Source: Alloalcanivorax marinus
GTDB taxonomy: Bacteria > Pseudomonadota > Gammaproteobacteria > Pseudomonadales > Alcanivoracaceae
DNA length: 64,000 nucleotides
Assembly (NCBI RefSeq): GCF_016785095.1
Contig: NZ_JAEKJB010000008.1
Span: forward strand, 62,001 to 126,000
Reading direction: 5' to 3'
The position numbers were made by a program, and so were the translations under genes. Positions 16,979 to 25,031 of the stretch are shown here, piece after piece; position 1 is the first letter of the stretch, and the number at the start of each line of letters is the position of its first letter. Under the pieces are notes generated by a model that made no database searches, was not told where the DNA came from, and saw only the letters and a program-made list of their open reading frames with translations.

Positions 16979-17883
16979 TGCAAGCGGCACGAAAGGACGT
17001 GATCCTGGTGGTGGACGACTCGCCGGATTCCCTGGGCATGATCCACCATGCGCTGGACCAGGCCGGACTCACCGCCCTGGTGGCCCTGGAGGGCGAACAG
17101 GCCCTGGGCATCGCCGAAAAGATGGTGCCCGATCTGGTGCTGATGGACGCGGTGATGCCCAACCTGGATGGCTTCGAAACCTGCCGGCGCCTCAAACGTC
17201 ACCCGGAACTGGCGGCGGTACCGGTGATCTTCATGACCGGACTGACCGATTCCGAGGACGTGGTACGCGGCCTGGAAGCCGGCGGCGTGGACTACGTGAC
17301 CAAGCCGGTACGGCCCGACGAGTTGATCGCGCGCATCCGCGTGCACCTGAATAACGCGCGCGTCACCCGCGGCGCCCATACCGCCCTGGACCGCCTCGGC
17401 CAGGCCGCCTTCGCCACCGACGCCGAGGGCCGCTGGCGCTGGGCCACTCCGGTTGCCGAGGAGCGCCTGGCCCTGCACGGCGCCGACCGGGCACCGCGCC
17501 TGGAAGCCCTGGCCGCCCGGGTGCGGCGCTGGTTGGCCCGCCACCCCGAGCCCGGTGATCAGTCCGCCCTGGACAGCGACCAGGGCGAGCTGCGGCTGCG
17601 CTACCTGGGCGACACCGCCGCCGGTGAGCGGCTGTTCCGGCTGCTGCAGCGCGACGGCGAGGAAGAAAGCGAGCTGCTGCGCCAGCAATTGCGACTCACC
17701 CGCCGCGAGTCCCAGGTGCTGCTGTGGATCGCCCAGGGCAAGACCAACCGGGAAATCGGCCAGATCCTGGAGCTCAGCCCGCGCACGGTGAACAAGCATC
17801 TGGAGCAGGTGTTTCGCAAACTGGGAGTGGAAAATCGTACGGCGGCGGCGGCCATGGCGCTGCGCTGCCTGACCAGCCAATAA
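16975..17883 (+). CDS. Response regulator with LuxR-type DNA-binding domain
   Basis: This 302-residue protein has an N-terminal receiver (acidic pair Asp14/Asp15, phospho-acceptor Asp58 in LVLMDAVMP, Lys in TKPVRP), a middle segment of about 100 residues with no domain I recognise, and a C-terminal LuxR/GerE helix-turn-helix (LTRRESQVLLWIAQGKTNREIGQILELSPRTVNKHL region, about residues 235-295). It is co-translated with the hybrid kinase (ATGATG overlap) and divergent from the urt-ami operon. The 7-2-7 inverted repeats upstream of urtA and fmdA have the geometry expected for this regulator class, so it likely activates both units; this is inference. Confidence 0.92.
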   Translation: MMQAARKDVILVVDDSPDSLGMIHHALDQAGLTALVALEGEQALGIAEKMVPDLVLMDAVMPNLDGFETCRRLKRHPELAAVPVIFMTGLTDSEDVVRGLEAGGVDYVTKPVRPDELIARIRVHLNNARVTRGAHTALDRLGQAAFATDAEGRWRWATPVAEERLALHGADRAPRLEALAARVRRWLARHPEPGDQSALDSDQGELRLRYLGDTAAGERLFRLLQRDGEEESELLRQQLRLTRRESQVLLWIAQGKTNREIGQILELSPRTVNKHLEQVFRKLGVENRTAAAAMALRCLTSQ

Positions 17884-17887
17884 GGAC

Positions 17888-17950
17888 GGATCGCGGCTGA
17901 AGCCGCTCCTACCGGACAGGATGCTGTAGGAGCGGCTTCAGCCGCGATCC
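17888..17950. repeat. REP-like inverted pair
   Basis: The 25-bp arms 17888-17912 and 17926-17950 are perfect reverse complements around a 13-base spacer and share the core gtaggagcggcttcagccgc with 4418-4487. The element fills the gap between the convergent response-regulator gene and the next membrane protein gene. Confidence 0.85.
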
Positions 17951-17953
17951 ACG

Positions 17954-18475
17954 TCAGCCGGCCTGCATGACCTCGGGCATCACGCCGCTGACCACCATGA
18001 AGGTGAGAATCAAAAGGCCGAACGCCAGCGCCAGGGCCAGCAGCGGGCCCACGGCGAAGGCGCGGTGGAAGATGAAACTCTGGATCGCCAGTTGCCAGCT
18101 CACCACGATCAGGTAAAGGCCGTTCACGAACGGCGGCGTGCCGCCCAGGGCGTGGCCGATCAGCAGCAACGGCAGCGCCACCAGGGTGAGCAGGATGTCC
18201 ACGCCGAGCAGCGCGATCATGGTCTGCAGCCAGCGCTCCAGCAGTTGCTTGAAGCCCAGCACCGCGGTGGTTACGCCGGTCAGCACGGTCAGGGAGATCA
18301 ACTGCACGCCCACCATCCGCGCCAGGCTCAGGTCCGCCTGCAGCGAGGCCGCCAGCATTTGCAGCGCCAGCCACACCGCCAGCATCATCACCAGCAGCGG
18401 TGGAATGTAGGGCATGTCCTCCGGGCCGCTGCGGAACACGCACAGCCGGGCGAACAGTTTCAGCAGAGCATTCAT
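17954..18475 (-). CDS. Multi-pass inner-membrane protein, unknown function
   Basis: This 173-residue protein has five or so hydrophobic helices after a short N-terminus MNALLKLFARLCVFRSGPEDMPY. The FRSGPEDMPY-type opening, followed by a membrane block, recalls YIP1-like small membrane proteins, but I do not recognise a characterised family. The ATG at 18475 is chosen because the 31 codons upstream are not membrane-protein-like and would overlap the promoter area of the divergent pfp gene. It is convergent with the response regulator across a REP pair. Confidence 0.7.
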   Translation of the reverse strand: MNALLKLFARLCVFRSGPEDMPYIPPLLVMMLAVWLALQMLAASLQADLSLARMVGVQLISLTVLTGVTTAVLGFKQLLERWLQTMIALLGVDILLTLVALPLLLIGHALGGTPPFVNGLYLIVVSWQLAIQSFIFHRAFAVGPLLALALAFGLLILTFMVVSGVMPEVMQAG

Positions 18476-18609
18476 CGCAAGGTCCCCGGGCTTGTTCGGC
18501 CGCGTATTGTTCCAGAGCCGCGCCCGGGACTCCACTTTTGCCGGCGCGGGCATGTAACTGACGGTCACCTGGGCTAGAATGCGCGGCTGAATATCAGCAG
18601 GAGTCCGCC

Positions 18610-19872
18610 ATGGCGCGCAAAAACGCTTTCTACGCTCAGTCCGGCGGTGTCACCGCCGTGATCAATGCCTCCGCCGCCGGCGTCATCGAAGCCGCCCGCG
18701 ACAACAAGGCCACCATCGGCAAGCTCTACGCCGGTCGCAACGGCATCATCGGCGCCCTCACCGAGGACCTGATCGACACCTCCAAGGAAAGCAAGAGCGC
18801 CATCGCCGCGCTCAAGCACACCCCGGGCGGCGCCTTCGGCTCCTGCCGCTACAAGCTCAAGGATCTGGACTCCTCGCGGCGCGAGTACGAGCGCCTGATC
18901 GAGGTGTTCAAGGCCCACGACATCGGCTACTTCTTCTACAACGGCGGCGGCGACTCCGCCGACACCTGCCTGAAGATCTCGCAACTGTCCAAGACCATGG
19001 GCTACCCGATCCAGGCCATCCACGTGCCCAAGACCGTGGACAACGACCTGCCGATCACCGATGTCAGCCCCGGCTTCGGCTCGGTGGCCAAGTACACCGC
19101 GGTGAGCTGCCGCGAGGCGGCCCTGGACGTGGCCAGCATGTGCGCCACCTCCACCAAGGTGTTCGTGATGGAAGTGATGGGCCGCCACGCCGGCTGGATC
19201 GCCGCCGCCGCCGGCCTCGCCAAGGAGCAGCCCGACGACGCGCCCCATGTGATCCTGTTTCCGGAAATCGCCTTCGACCAGCAAGCCTTCCTCAAGAAGG
19301 TGGACGACATGGTCAAGAAGGTGGGCTACTGCGTGATCGTGGTCTCCGAGGGCGCGCGCACCGCCGACGGCACCTTCCTGGCCGACGCCGGCACCACCGA
19401 CGCCTTCGGCCACAAGCAACTGGGCGGCGTGGCGCCGGTGTTGGCGCAGATGGTCAAGAACGAGCTGGGCTACAAATACCACTGGGCGGTGAGCGACTAC
19501 CTGCAGCGCGCGGCGCGCCACATCGCCTCCGCCACCGACGTGGACCAGGCCTACGCGGTGGGCCGCGCGGCGGTGGAGTTCGCGGTGGCCGGCAAAAACG
19601 CGGTGATGCCCACCATCGAGCGCAAGAAAACCAAGAAGTACGGCTGGACCATCGGCGAGGCGCCGCTCAAGAAAGTGGCCAACGTCGAGAAGAAGATGCC
19701 GCGCAAATTCATCAGCAAGGATGGCTTTGGCATTACCCCCGCCGGCCGCGCCTACCTGGAACCACTGATCGGTGGCGAATCCTACCCGCCCTACAAAAAC
19801 GGCCTGCCGCAGTTCGCGCAGCTCAAGCTGACCCCGGTGGCGAAGAAGCTCAACGACCACTTCGAGGTGTAA
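18610..19872 (+). CDS. pfp: Pyrophosphate-dependent 6-phosphofructokinase
   Basis: This 420-residue cytosolic enzyme reversibly phosphorylates fructose 6-phosphate with PPi. Visible family motifs are QSGGVTAVINAS at the N-terminus, YNGGGDSADT in place of the ATP-type GGDGS, PKTVDNDLPITD with the catalytic Asp, and MEVMGRHAGWIA. The GGDSADT and PKTVDND forms are those of PPi-using enzymes. Such an enzyme would replace or supplement ATP-PFK in central metabolism. A -10-like tagaat stands at 18575-18580. The next gene follows almost immediately. Confidence 0.93.
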   Translation: MARKNAFYAQSGGVTAVINASAAGVIEAARDNKATIGKLYAGRNGIIGALTEDLIDTSKESKSAIAALKHTPGGAFGSCRYKLKDLDSSRREYERLIEVFKAHDIGYFFYNGGGDSADTCLKISQLSKTMGYPIQAIHVPKTVDNDLPITDVSPGFGSVAKYTAVSCREAALDVASMCATSTKVFVMEVMGRHAGWIAAAAGLAKEQPDDAPHVILFPEIAFDQQAFLKKVDDMVKKVGYCVIVVSEGARTADGTFLADAGTTDAFGHKQLGGVAPVLAQMVKNELGYKYHWAVSDYLQRAARHIASATDVDQAYAVGRAAVEFAVAGKNAVMPTIERKKTKKYGWTIGEAPLKKVANVEKKMPRKFISKDGFGITPAGRAYLEPLIGGESYPPYKNGLPQFAQLKLTPVAKKLNDHFEV

Positions 19873-19873
19873 G

Positions 19874-20620
19874 CTGCCGGACTTCTCGCTGCTGGCGTGG
19901 ACACTGATCCTGGTGTCCACCTACATCACCGGCGTCTCCAAGGGCGGATTCGCCGGTGGTTTCGGCTCGCTGTCGGTGCCGCTGATGTCCCTGGCGATCG
20001 GGCCGATGCAGGCCGCCGGCCTGCTGTTGCCGCTGCTGATCGTCATGGACCTGCTCAGCCTGCGCGCCTGGTGGGGCCGCCACGCCGCCGAGGAGGTCAA
20101 ACGCCTGGTCCCCGCCGCCGCCGTGGGCATCGCCATTGGCACCCTGACCGTGGGCAGCCTGGACGAGAACAAAGTGCGGCTGATGCTCGGGGTGATCTCC
20201 CTGGCGTTCGCCGCCTACATGCTGTTCAAGCCCACCGTGCACCGCCGCCCGGGCCGCGTCTGGGCGGCGCTGTGCGGCACCACCAGCGGCTTCACCAGTA
20301 CCCTGGCCCACGCTGGTGGCCCACCGGTGAACCTCTATCTGCTACCCCGCGGGCTGCGCAAGGAAGCCTTCATCGCCACCAGCGTGGTCACCTTCGCCTT
20401 CATCAACGCGCTCAAGATCGGCCCCTTCATCTGGCTCGGCGAACTCACCCTGGACAGCCTGGGCACCTCCGCCCTGCTGATTCCGGTGGCCTGGCTGGGG
20501 GTGCGCAACGGCATCTGGCTGCAATCCCGGGTCAATGAGCGGCTGTTCTACCGGCTGATCATCCTGTCCATGGCGCTGATCGGCGTGCAGCTCATCTGGC
20601 GCGGTCTGGGCGGCGCCTAG
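19874..20620 (+). CDS. TSUP-family (TauE/SafE) sulfite/anion permease
   Basis: This roughly 248-residue eight-helix membrane protein of the TauE/SafE (TSUP) family starts with the typical ITGVSKGGFAGGFG loop after the first helix; the repeat HAGGPPVNLYLLP lies in the middle. The start is ambiguous. There is no ATG/GTG/TTG before GTG 19913, and that start would remove most of helix 1. CTG at 19874 has GAGG seven bases upstream, overlaps the end of pfp closely and yields a full first helix. I therefore prefer CTG; 19913 is the conservative alternative. The transported anion is unknown. Confidence 0.82.
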   Translation: MPDFSLLAWTLILVSTYITGVSKGGFAGGFGSLSVPLMSLAIGPMQAAGLLLPLLIVMDLLSLRAWWGRHAAEEVKRLVPAAAVGIAIGTLTVGSLDENKVRLMLGVISLAFAAYMLFKPTVHRRPGRVWAALCGTTSGFTSTLAHAGGPPVNLYLLPRGLRKEAFIATSVVTFAFINALKIGPFIWLGELTLDSLGTSALLIPVAWLGVRNGIWLQSRVNERLFYRLIILSMALIGVQLIWRGLGGA

Positions 20621-20645
20621 GGCCGAACCGGACCGGACAAATAAT

Positions 20646-20664
20646 GCAAACCATTCTCATTATG
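20646..20664. promoter_or_regulatory. Fur-box-like site upstream of TonB-dependent receptor
   Basis: The 19-mer gcaaaccattctcattatg matches 12 of 19 positions of the E. coli Fur consensus, with the right half (tcattat) well kept. It lies 51-69 bp before the receptor start, in an AT-rich patch of otherwise GC-rich DNA. Confidence 0.5.
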
Positions 20665-20714
20665 GGTATAGTCGCGGCTATCGAATCCGCCTAAATAACT
20701 CAACGGGGATCAGC

Positions 20715-22883
20715 ATGCGACCGACCGCCTTCCGGCTTTCCGCCCTTACTCTCGCCGTGCTCGCCGGCACGGCCCAGGCCCAGGCCCAGACCAGCGCGCA
20801 GAACGACGACGGCAGCTACAACCTGGACGCGATCCAGGTGCAATCCAGCGCCGATGCCTCCAAGGAGGGCCTGAGCGAGGTGTTCGCCGGTGGCCAGGTG
20901 GCCGAGGGCGGCAAGGTCGGCATTCTGGGCACCCAGGATGTGATGGACACCCCCTACAGCTACACCACCTACACCGAACAACTGATCGAGGACCAGCAGG
21001 CCGCCAGCGTCGGCGAGATCCTGCTCAACGACCCGGCGGTGCGGGTGGCGCGCGGCTTCGGCAACTACCAGCAAGTCTACCTGGTACGCGGCCTGCCGGT
21101 GTTCTCCGACGACATGACCTACAACGGCCTTTATGGCTTGCTGCCGCGCCAGTACCTGGCCTCGGAATTCATCGAGCGGGTGCAGGTGTTCCGTGGCGCC
21201 AACACCTTTCTGAATGGTGCCGCGCCGGGCGGCAGCGGTCTCGGCGGCGCGGTCAATATCGTGCCCAAGCGCGCCCCCAACCAGCCGCTTAACCAGGTCA
21301 CCCTGGGCGCGCGAAGCGGTGGCCAGGCCAGCCTCGCCGCCGATTTCGCCAACCGCTCCGAGGATGGCCGCTTCGGCATCCGCGTCAATGCCGCCCGCCG
21401 CGACGGCGACACCGCCGTGGACGGCGAGGAGGAAGAACTCTCCATGGCGCACATCGGTCTGGACTTCCGCGAAGAGGTGTTCCGCCTGTCCGCCGATCTG
21501 GGCTTCCAGAAACACCGCGTCGATGGTGGCCAGCCCAACATCACGTTCGCCAGCGGCGTGCCGATCACCGACGCCCCGGACGCCGACGAATCCATCGGCC
21601 AGTCCTGGACCTACTCGGATTCCAACGACATTTTCGGCACCCTGCGCGCCGAATACGATTTCGCCGACAATATCACCGGCTGGCTGGCGGTGGGCGCCCG
21701 CCACGGCGAGGAAGATTCGATCTTCGCCAACCCCACCGTGAACAATACCAGCGGCGATTACACCGCAAACCGCTTCGACACGGCCCGGGAAGACAGCGTT
21801 CTCACGGGCGAAACCGGCTTGCGCGTCAACTTCGACACCGGGGGCATTGGCCATACCCTGACCGTCTCCAGCTCCACCTATGAACTTAAGTCCGACAACG
21901 CTTACGCCATGGACCTTGTCGGTGTCAGTGGCAATATCTATTCGCGTCCTCAGATCGCCCAACCTGGCACCAATTTCAGTGGCGGCGATCTCGACAATCC
22001 TCAAATGACCATCAAAACCCGGTTCAACAGCTTTGCGCTAGCGGATCAGTTGTCGATGCTGGATGAACGCCTGCTCGTGACGCTTGGCGCTCGCTACCAG
22101 AATATTCAGGACAAGAGCTATGACTATGGCGGCGGTCCGCGCAATGCCAACTATGACGACCATGCGCTGACGCCTTCTCTGGGCGTCCTGTATAAGCTGA
22201 CCCCATCGGTGGCGCTGTTCGCCAATTACATTGAAGGGCTGGAAAAAGGGGACGTGGCGCCCGAGCAGGATAGCAACAACAATCCTGTGGCGAACGCCGG
22301 TCAGGCATTGGAGCCTTACAAGACCCAGCAGACCGAGGTGGGCATCAAGTATGACGGCGGAGGCCTGGGCGGCAGCCTGTCGGTTTACCGCAGCGAAAAG
22401 CCAGAGGCCGGTCTCGAAGGCAATATTTACAAGGAGCTCTACGACCAGGAAAACACCGGTGTGGAACTGATGGCCTACGGCAATCTGACCCGCGATCTGA
22501 CCGTGCTGGGCGGCGTCAGCCTGCTGGACACGGATGTGGACGGCGAGGAAGCCATCGGCTCCCCGGAGACCCAGGCCAACCTGAATCTGGAATACCGGCT
22601 GCCTCAACTGCCGGACCTGGCGGTGGATGGCCGGGTGATCTACACCAGCTCCCAATACGCCGACGCGGCCAATACTCGGAAGGTGGACAGCTGGACTCGG
22701 CTGGACCTGGGCGGCCGCTACCTGATCGCCCTCAGCGACAGCCAGTTCCTGACCCTGCGGGCGCGAGTGGAGAACGTCACCGGCGAGGACTATTGGGCCT
22801 CCGTGGGCGGCTTCCCCGGCTCCGACTACCTGACCGTGGGCGCGCCACGCACCGTGCTGGTATCCGCCACCCTCGATTTCTGA
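20715..22883 (+). CDS. TonB-dependent siderophore-type receptor
   Basis: This 722-residue outer-membrane receptor has a signal peptide (about residues 1-23, ending AQAQAQ). A plug domain follows, with LDAIQVQSSAD as likely TonB-box region and the siderophore-receptor-like GNYQQVYLVRGLPVFSDD, VFRGANTFLNG and GGAVNIVPKRA. The 22-strand barrel ends in a terminal aromatic (SATLDF). Similar to FhuE/FpvA-like catecholate or hydroxamate receptors, but the ligand cannot be named. A Fur-like site precedes it and PepSY-type reductase partners follow, so ferric-siderophore uptake is likely. The stretch from about 21840 to 22480 has visibly lower GC and different codon choice than both ends. Confidence 0.92.
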   Translation: MRPTAFRLSALTLAVLAGTAQAQAQTSAQNDDGSYNLDAIQVQSSADASKEGLSEVFAGGQVAEGGKVGILGTQDVMDTPYSYTTYTEQLIEDQQAASVGEILLNDPAVRVARGFGNYQQVYLVRGLPVFSDDMTYNGLYGLLPRQYLASEFIERVQVFRGANTFLNGAAPGGSGLGGAVNIVPKRAPNQPLNQVTLGARSGGQASLAADFANRSEDGRFGIRVNAARRDGDTAVDGEEEELSMAHIGLDFREEVFRLSADLGFQKHRVDGGQPNITFASGVPITDAPDADESIGQSWTYSDSNDIFGTLRAEYDFADNITGWLAVGARHGEEDSIFANPTVNNTSGDYTANRFDTAREDSVLTGETGLRVNFDTGGIGHTLTVSSSTYELKSDNAYAMDLVGVSGNIYSRPQIAQPGTNFSGGDLDNPQMTIKTRFNSFALADQLSMLDERLLVTLGARYQNIQDKSYDYGGGPRNANYDDHALTPSLGVLYKLTPSVALFANYIEGLEKGDVAPEQDSNNNPVANAGQALEPYKTQQTEVGIKYDGGGLGGSLSVYRSEKPEAGLEGNIYKELYDQENTGVELMAYGNLTRDLTVLGGVSLLDTDVDGEEAIGSPETQANLNLEYRLPQLPDLAVDGRVIYTSSQYADAANTRKVDSWTRLDLGGRYLIALSDSQFLTLRARVENVTGEDYWASVGGFPGSDYLTVGAPRTVLVSATLDF

Positions 22884-22931
22884 ACCGGCAACCCAGGCGC
22901 CCCGGCCACCGGGGCGCCCAGGCAGTCTTCC

Positions 22932-24083
22932 ATGAAGCACCCCATGCAACAAAGCACCCTGCGCGTCTGGTCCGCGATTCACAAATGGACCAGCCTGATC
23001 TGCACCGCCTTCATCCTGATGCTGTGCCTGACCGGCCTGCCGTTGATCTTCCATGATGAGATCGAGGCGACTTTCGACACCGACCACTGGCAGGCGGCCA
23101 ACCCGGGCGGTCCCATGCTGTCCCTGGACCGGATGCTGCGGGCCGCGCTCGACAACCGGCCCGGCGAAGTGCCGCTGTTCATGAGCTTCGACACCGACCG
23201 GCCGGTGGTCAACGTGACCACCGGGCCGACCCCGGATGCCCCCGGCGGCGCCATGCACTTCGCTTCCTTCGACCGCACCAGCGGCGACCTGGTACCCGGC
23301 CACCAGGGTGGCGTCATGGAGTTTCTGCTGCAGCTGCACACGGACATGTTCCTGGGGCTGCCGGGCATGCTGTTCCTGGGCTTCATGGGTATTTTGCTGG
23401 TGGCCGCCATTGTTTCCGGCGTGGTGCTGTACGCGCCGTTCATGCGCAAGCTGGAATTCGGCACCCTGCGGGTGAAACGCTCACGGCGCCTGAAATGGCT
23501 GGATTATCACAACCTGCTCGGCATCGTCACCGTGGCCTGGCTCACCGTGGTCGGCCTCACCGGCGTGGTGAACACCCTGGCCACGCCGATTCTCGACACC
23601 TGGAAGAACCAGTCCCTGGCGGACCTTACCGCCGGCTACCAGGGTGCCGCCGTGCCCGCCCCGGCGGAAATGGCATCCCTGGACGCCGCCGTGGCCCGGG
23701 CCAAGGACGCCGCGCCGGACCAGACTCTACAGTTCGTGGCCTTCCCCGGCGGCGGCTGGTCCACGGATTTCCACTACGCGGTGTTCCTGCACGGCAACAC
23801 GCCACTGACCTCCCACATCGTTACCCCGGCGCTGGTGGACGCGCGCACCGGCGAGTTCGCCGCCCTGCGCGAGATGCCCTGGTACAACAAGACCCTGGCC
23901 CTCTCCGGCCCGCTGCATTTCGGTGATTACGGCGGGCTGCCGCTGAAGATTCTGTGGGCGGTGCTGGATGTGATCACCATCGTGGTCCTGATCAGCGGGC
24001 TGTACCTGTGGCTGGCGCGGCGACAACCGACGCCGCGAGCCACAGGCGCGCCGGCCACGCCCCAGGCCGGGGGTGCCCCATGA
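22932..24083 (+). CDS. PepSY-associated membrane protein (iron-uptake type)
   Basis: This 383-residue protein has four membrane helices. The N-terminal helix follows RVWSAIHKWTSL, with the conserved histidine of the PepSY_TM family; LHTDMFLGLPGMLFLGFMG and YHNLLGIVTVAW contain further conserved histidines that may bind haem. Genes of this type next to siderophore receptors are thought to encode inner-membrane ferric reductases of the FpvG/FoxB kind. It lies 48 bp after the receptor and overlaps a small membrane protein gene by 4 bp. The reductase function is inferred. Confidence 0.88.
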   Translation: MKHPMQQSTLRVWSAIHKWTSLICTAFILMLCLTGLPLIFHDEIEATFDTDHWQAANPGGPMLSLDRMLRAALDNRPGEVPLFMSFDTDRPVVNVTTGPTPDAPGGAMHFASFDRTSGDLVPGHQGGVMEFLLQLHTDMFLGLPGMLFLGFMGILLVAAIVSGVVLYAPFMRKLEFGTLRVKRSRRLKWLDYHNLLGIVTVAWLTVVGLTGVVNTLATPILDTWKNQSLADLTAGYQGAAVPAPAEMASLDAAVARAKDAAPDQTLQFVAFPGGGWSTDFHYAVFLHGNTPLTSHIVTPALVDARTGEFAALREMPWYNKTLALSGPLHFGDYGGLPLKILWAVLDVITIVVLISGLYLWLARRQPTPRATGAPATPQAGGAP

Positions 24084-24271
24084 AGGGCGCGCCCCGCGCC
24101 ACCCGGGGCCTGGGCGGTATCTTCGCGCTGCCGCTGCTGATCGCGCTGGCCAGCCTGATCGGGCTGGTGGCGGCGCTGCTCGGCGATGGCGCCATGGACT
24201 GGATCTCCTGGCTGGGCCTGGGATTGCCGGTGGCGGCGGTGATCTGGGCCATGCGTACCAGGCGCCGCTAA
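24080..24271 (+). CDS. Small two-helix membrane protein of the siderophore-uptake operon
   Basis: This 63-residue protein starts at an ATGA overlap with the PepSY gene. It has a basic N-terminus, a hydrophobic helix (about residues 14-33), a short loop DGAMDWISW and a second helix ending in MRTRRR. Small proteins of this size often accompany PepSY membrane reductases in Pseudomonas-like iron operons. I do not recognise a named family. Coupling and membrane character support a real gene. Confidence 0.75.
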   Translation: MKGAPRATRGLGGIFALPLLIALASLIGLVAALLGDGAMDWISWLGLGLPVAAVIWAMRTRRR

Positions 24272-24399
24272 CGTCCTACACCGCTCACACTGTAGGAGCC
24301 CCGGCCTGGGCCGCCCCCGACAACCTACCTGACCGATTTGCGCGGCGCGGACCGCCAGTTCATGCTTGGCGCCTTTGCGGCCAACCAGTGGAGAAAACC

Positions 24400-24981
24400 A
24401 TGCGCAGTGTTTGTGTGTATTGCGGGTCCAGCCCGGGGCGCCGGGCGGTGTATGCCGAGGCCGCCCGGGCACTGGCCGGGGAGTTGGTGAAGCGGGATCT
24501 GGGGCTGGTCTATGGTGGCGCCAGCGTCGGCATCATGGGCGTGGTGGCGGACGCGGTGCTGGACGCCGGTGGCCGCGTCACCGGGGTGATCCCCGAGGCC
24601 TTGCAGGAGAAGGAACTGGCCCACCCGGGGCTCACCGAACTGCACGTGACGCCCTCCATGCACGAGCGCAAGACGCGCATGGCGGCGCTGTCCGACGGCT
24701 TCATCGCCATGCCCGGCGGCGTCGGCACCCTGGAAGAGCTGTTCGAGATCTGGACCTGGGGCCAGCTGGGCTGGCACGAAAATCCCTGCGCGCTGCTCAA
24801 CGTGGACGGCTTCTACGACGGCCTGACCCACTTCCTGGATCACGCCACCGGGGAAGCCTTTCTGCGCCCGGCGCACCGGGAAATGCTGATCGTGGAATCG
24901 GACCCGGCCCGGCTGCTGGATCGCATGGCGGACTACCAGAAGCCGGAAGCCAAAACCTGGGTTCGGAAAGGGGATCTGTAG
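24400..24981 (+). CDS. LOG-family cytokinin-type nucleoside 5'-monophosphate phosphoribohydrolase
   Basis: This 193-residue Rossmann-like protein has the start VCVYCGSSPG, the nucleotide-binding LVYGGASVGIMG and the family signature MPGGVGTLEELFEIWTWGQLG with the catalytic Glu. LOG enzymes release the base from nucleoside monophosphates. Bacterial members may act in nucleotide salvage, which fits the neighbouring uraA-upp pair. The ATG at 24400 gives the canonical MRSVCVYCGS start. It is convergent with uraA across a REP-like hairpin. Confidence 0.92.
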   Translation: MRSVCVYCGSSPGRRAVYAEAARALAGELVKRDLGLVYGGASVGIMGVVADAVLDAGGRVTGVIPEALQEKELAHPGLTELHVTPSMHERKTRMAALSDGFIAMPGGVGTLEELFEIWTWGQLGWHENPCALLNVDGFYDGLTHFLDHATGEAFLRPAHREMLIVESDPARLLDRMADYQKPEAKTWVRKGDL

Positions 24982-24995
24982 GCCGGGCCCGCGCC

Positions 24996-25023
24996 GTAGG
25001 AGCGGTCGTCCGACCGCTCCTAC
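24996..25023. repeat. REP-like hairpin between LOG gene and uraA
   Basis: The 13-bp arms gtaggagcggtcg and cgaccgctcctac are perfect reverse complements with a 2-base spacer. It has the same gtaggagcgg outer core as the elements at 4418 and 17888 but a different inner half. Confidence 0.8.
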
Positions 25024-25031
25024 AAAACCGG

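Noticed and set aside
24292..24320. REP element after the small membrane protein gene
   Set aside because: Only the left half gtaggagc is present and no pairing arm follows, so it is mentioned only as a half-site.
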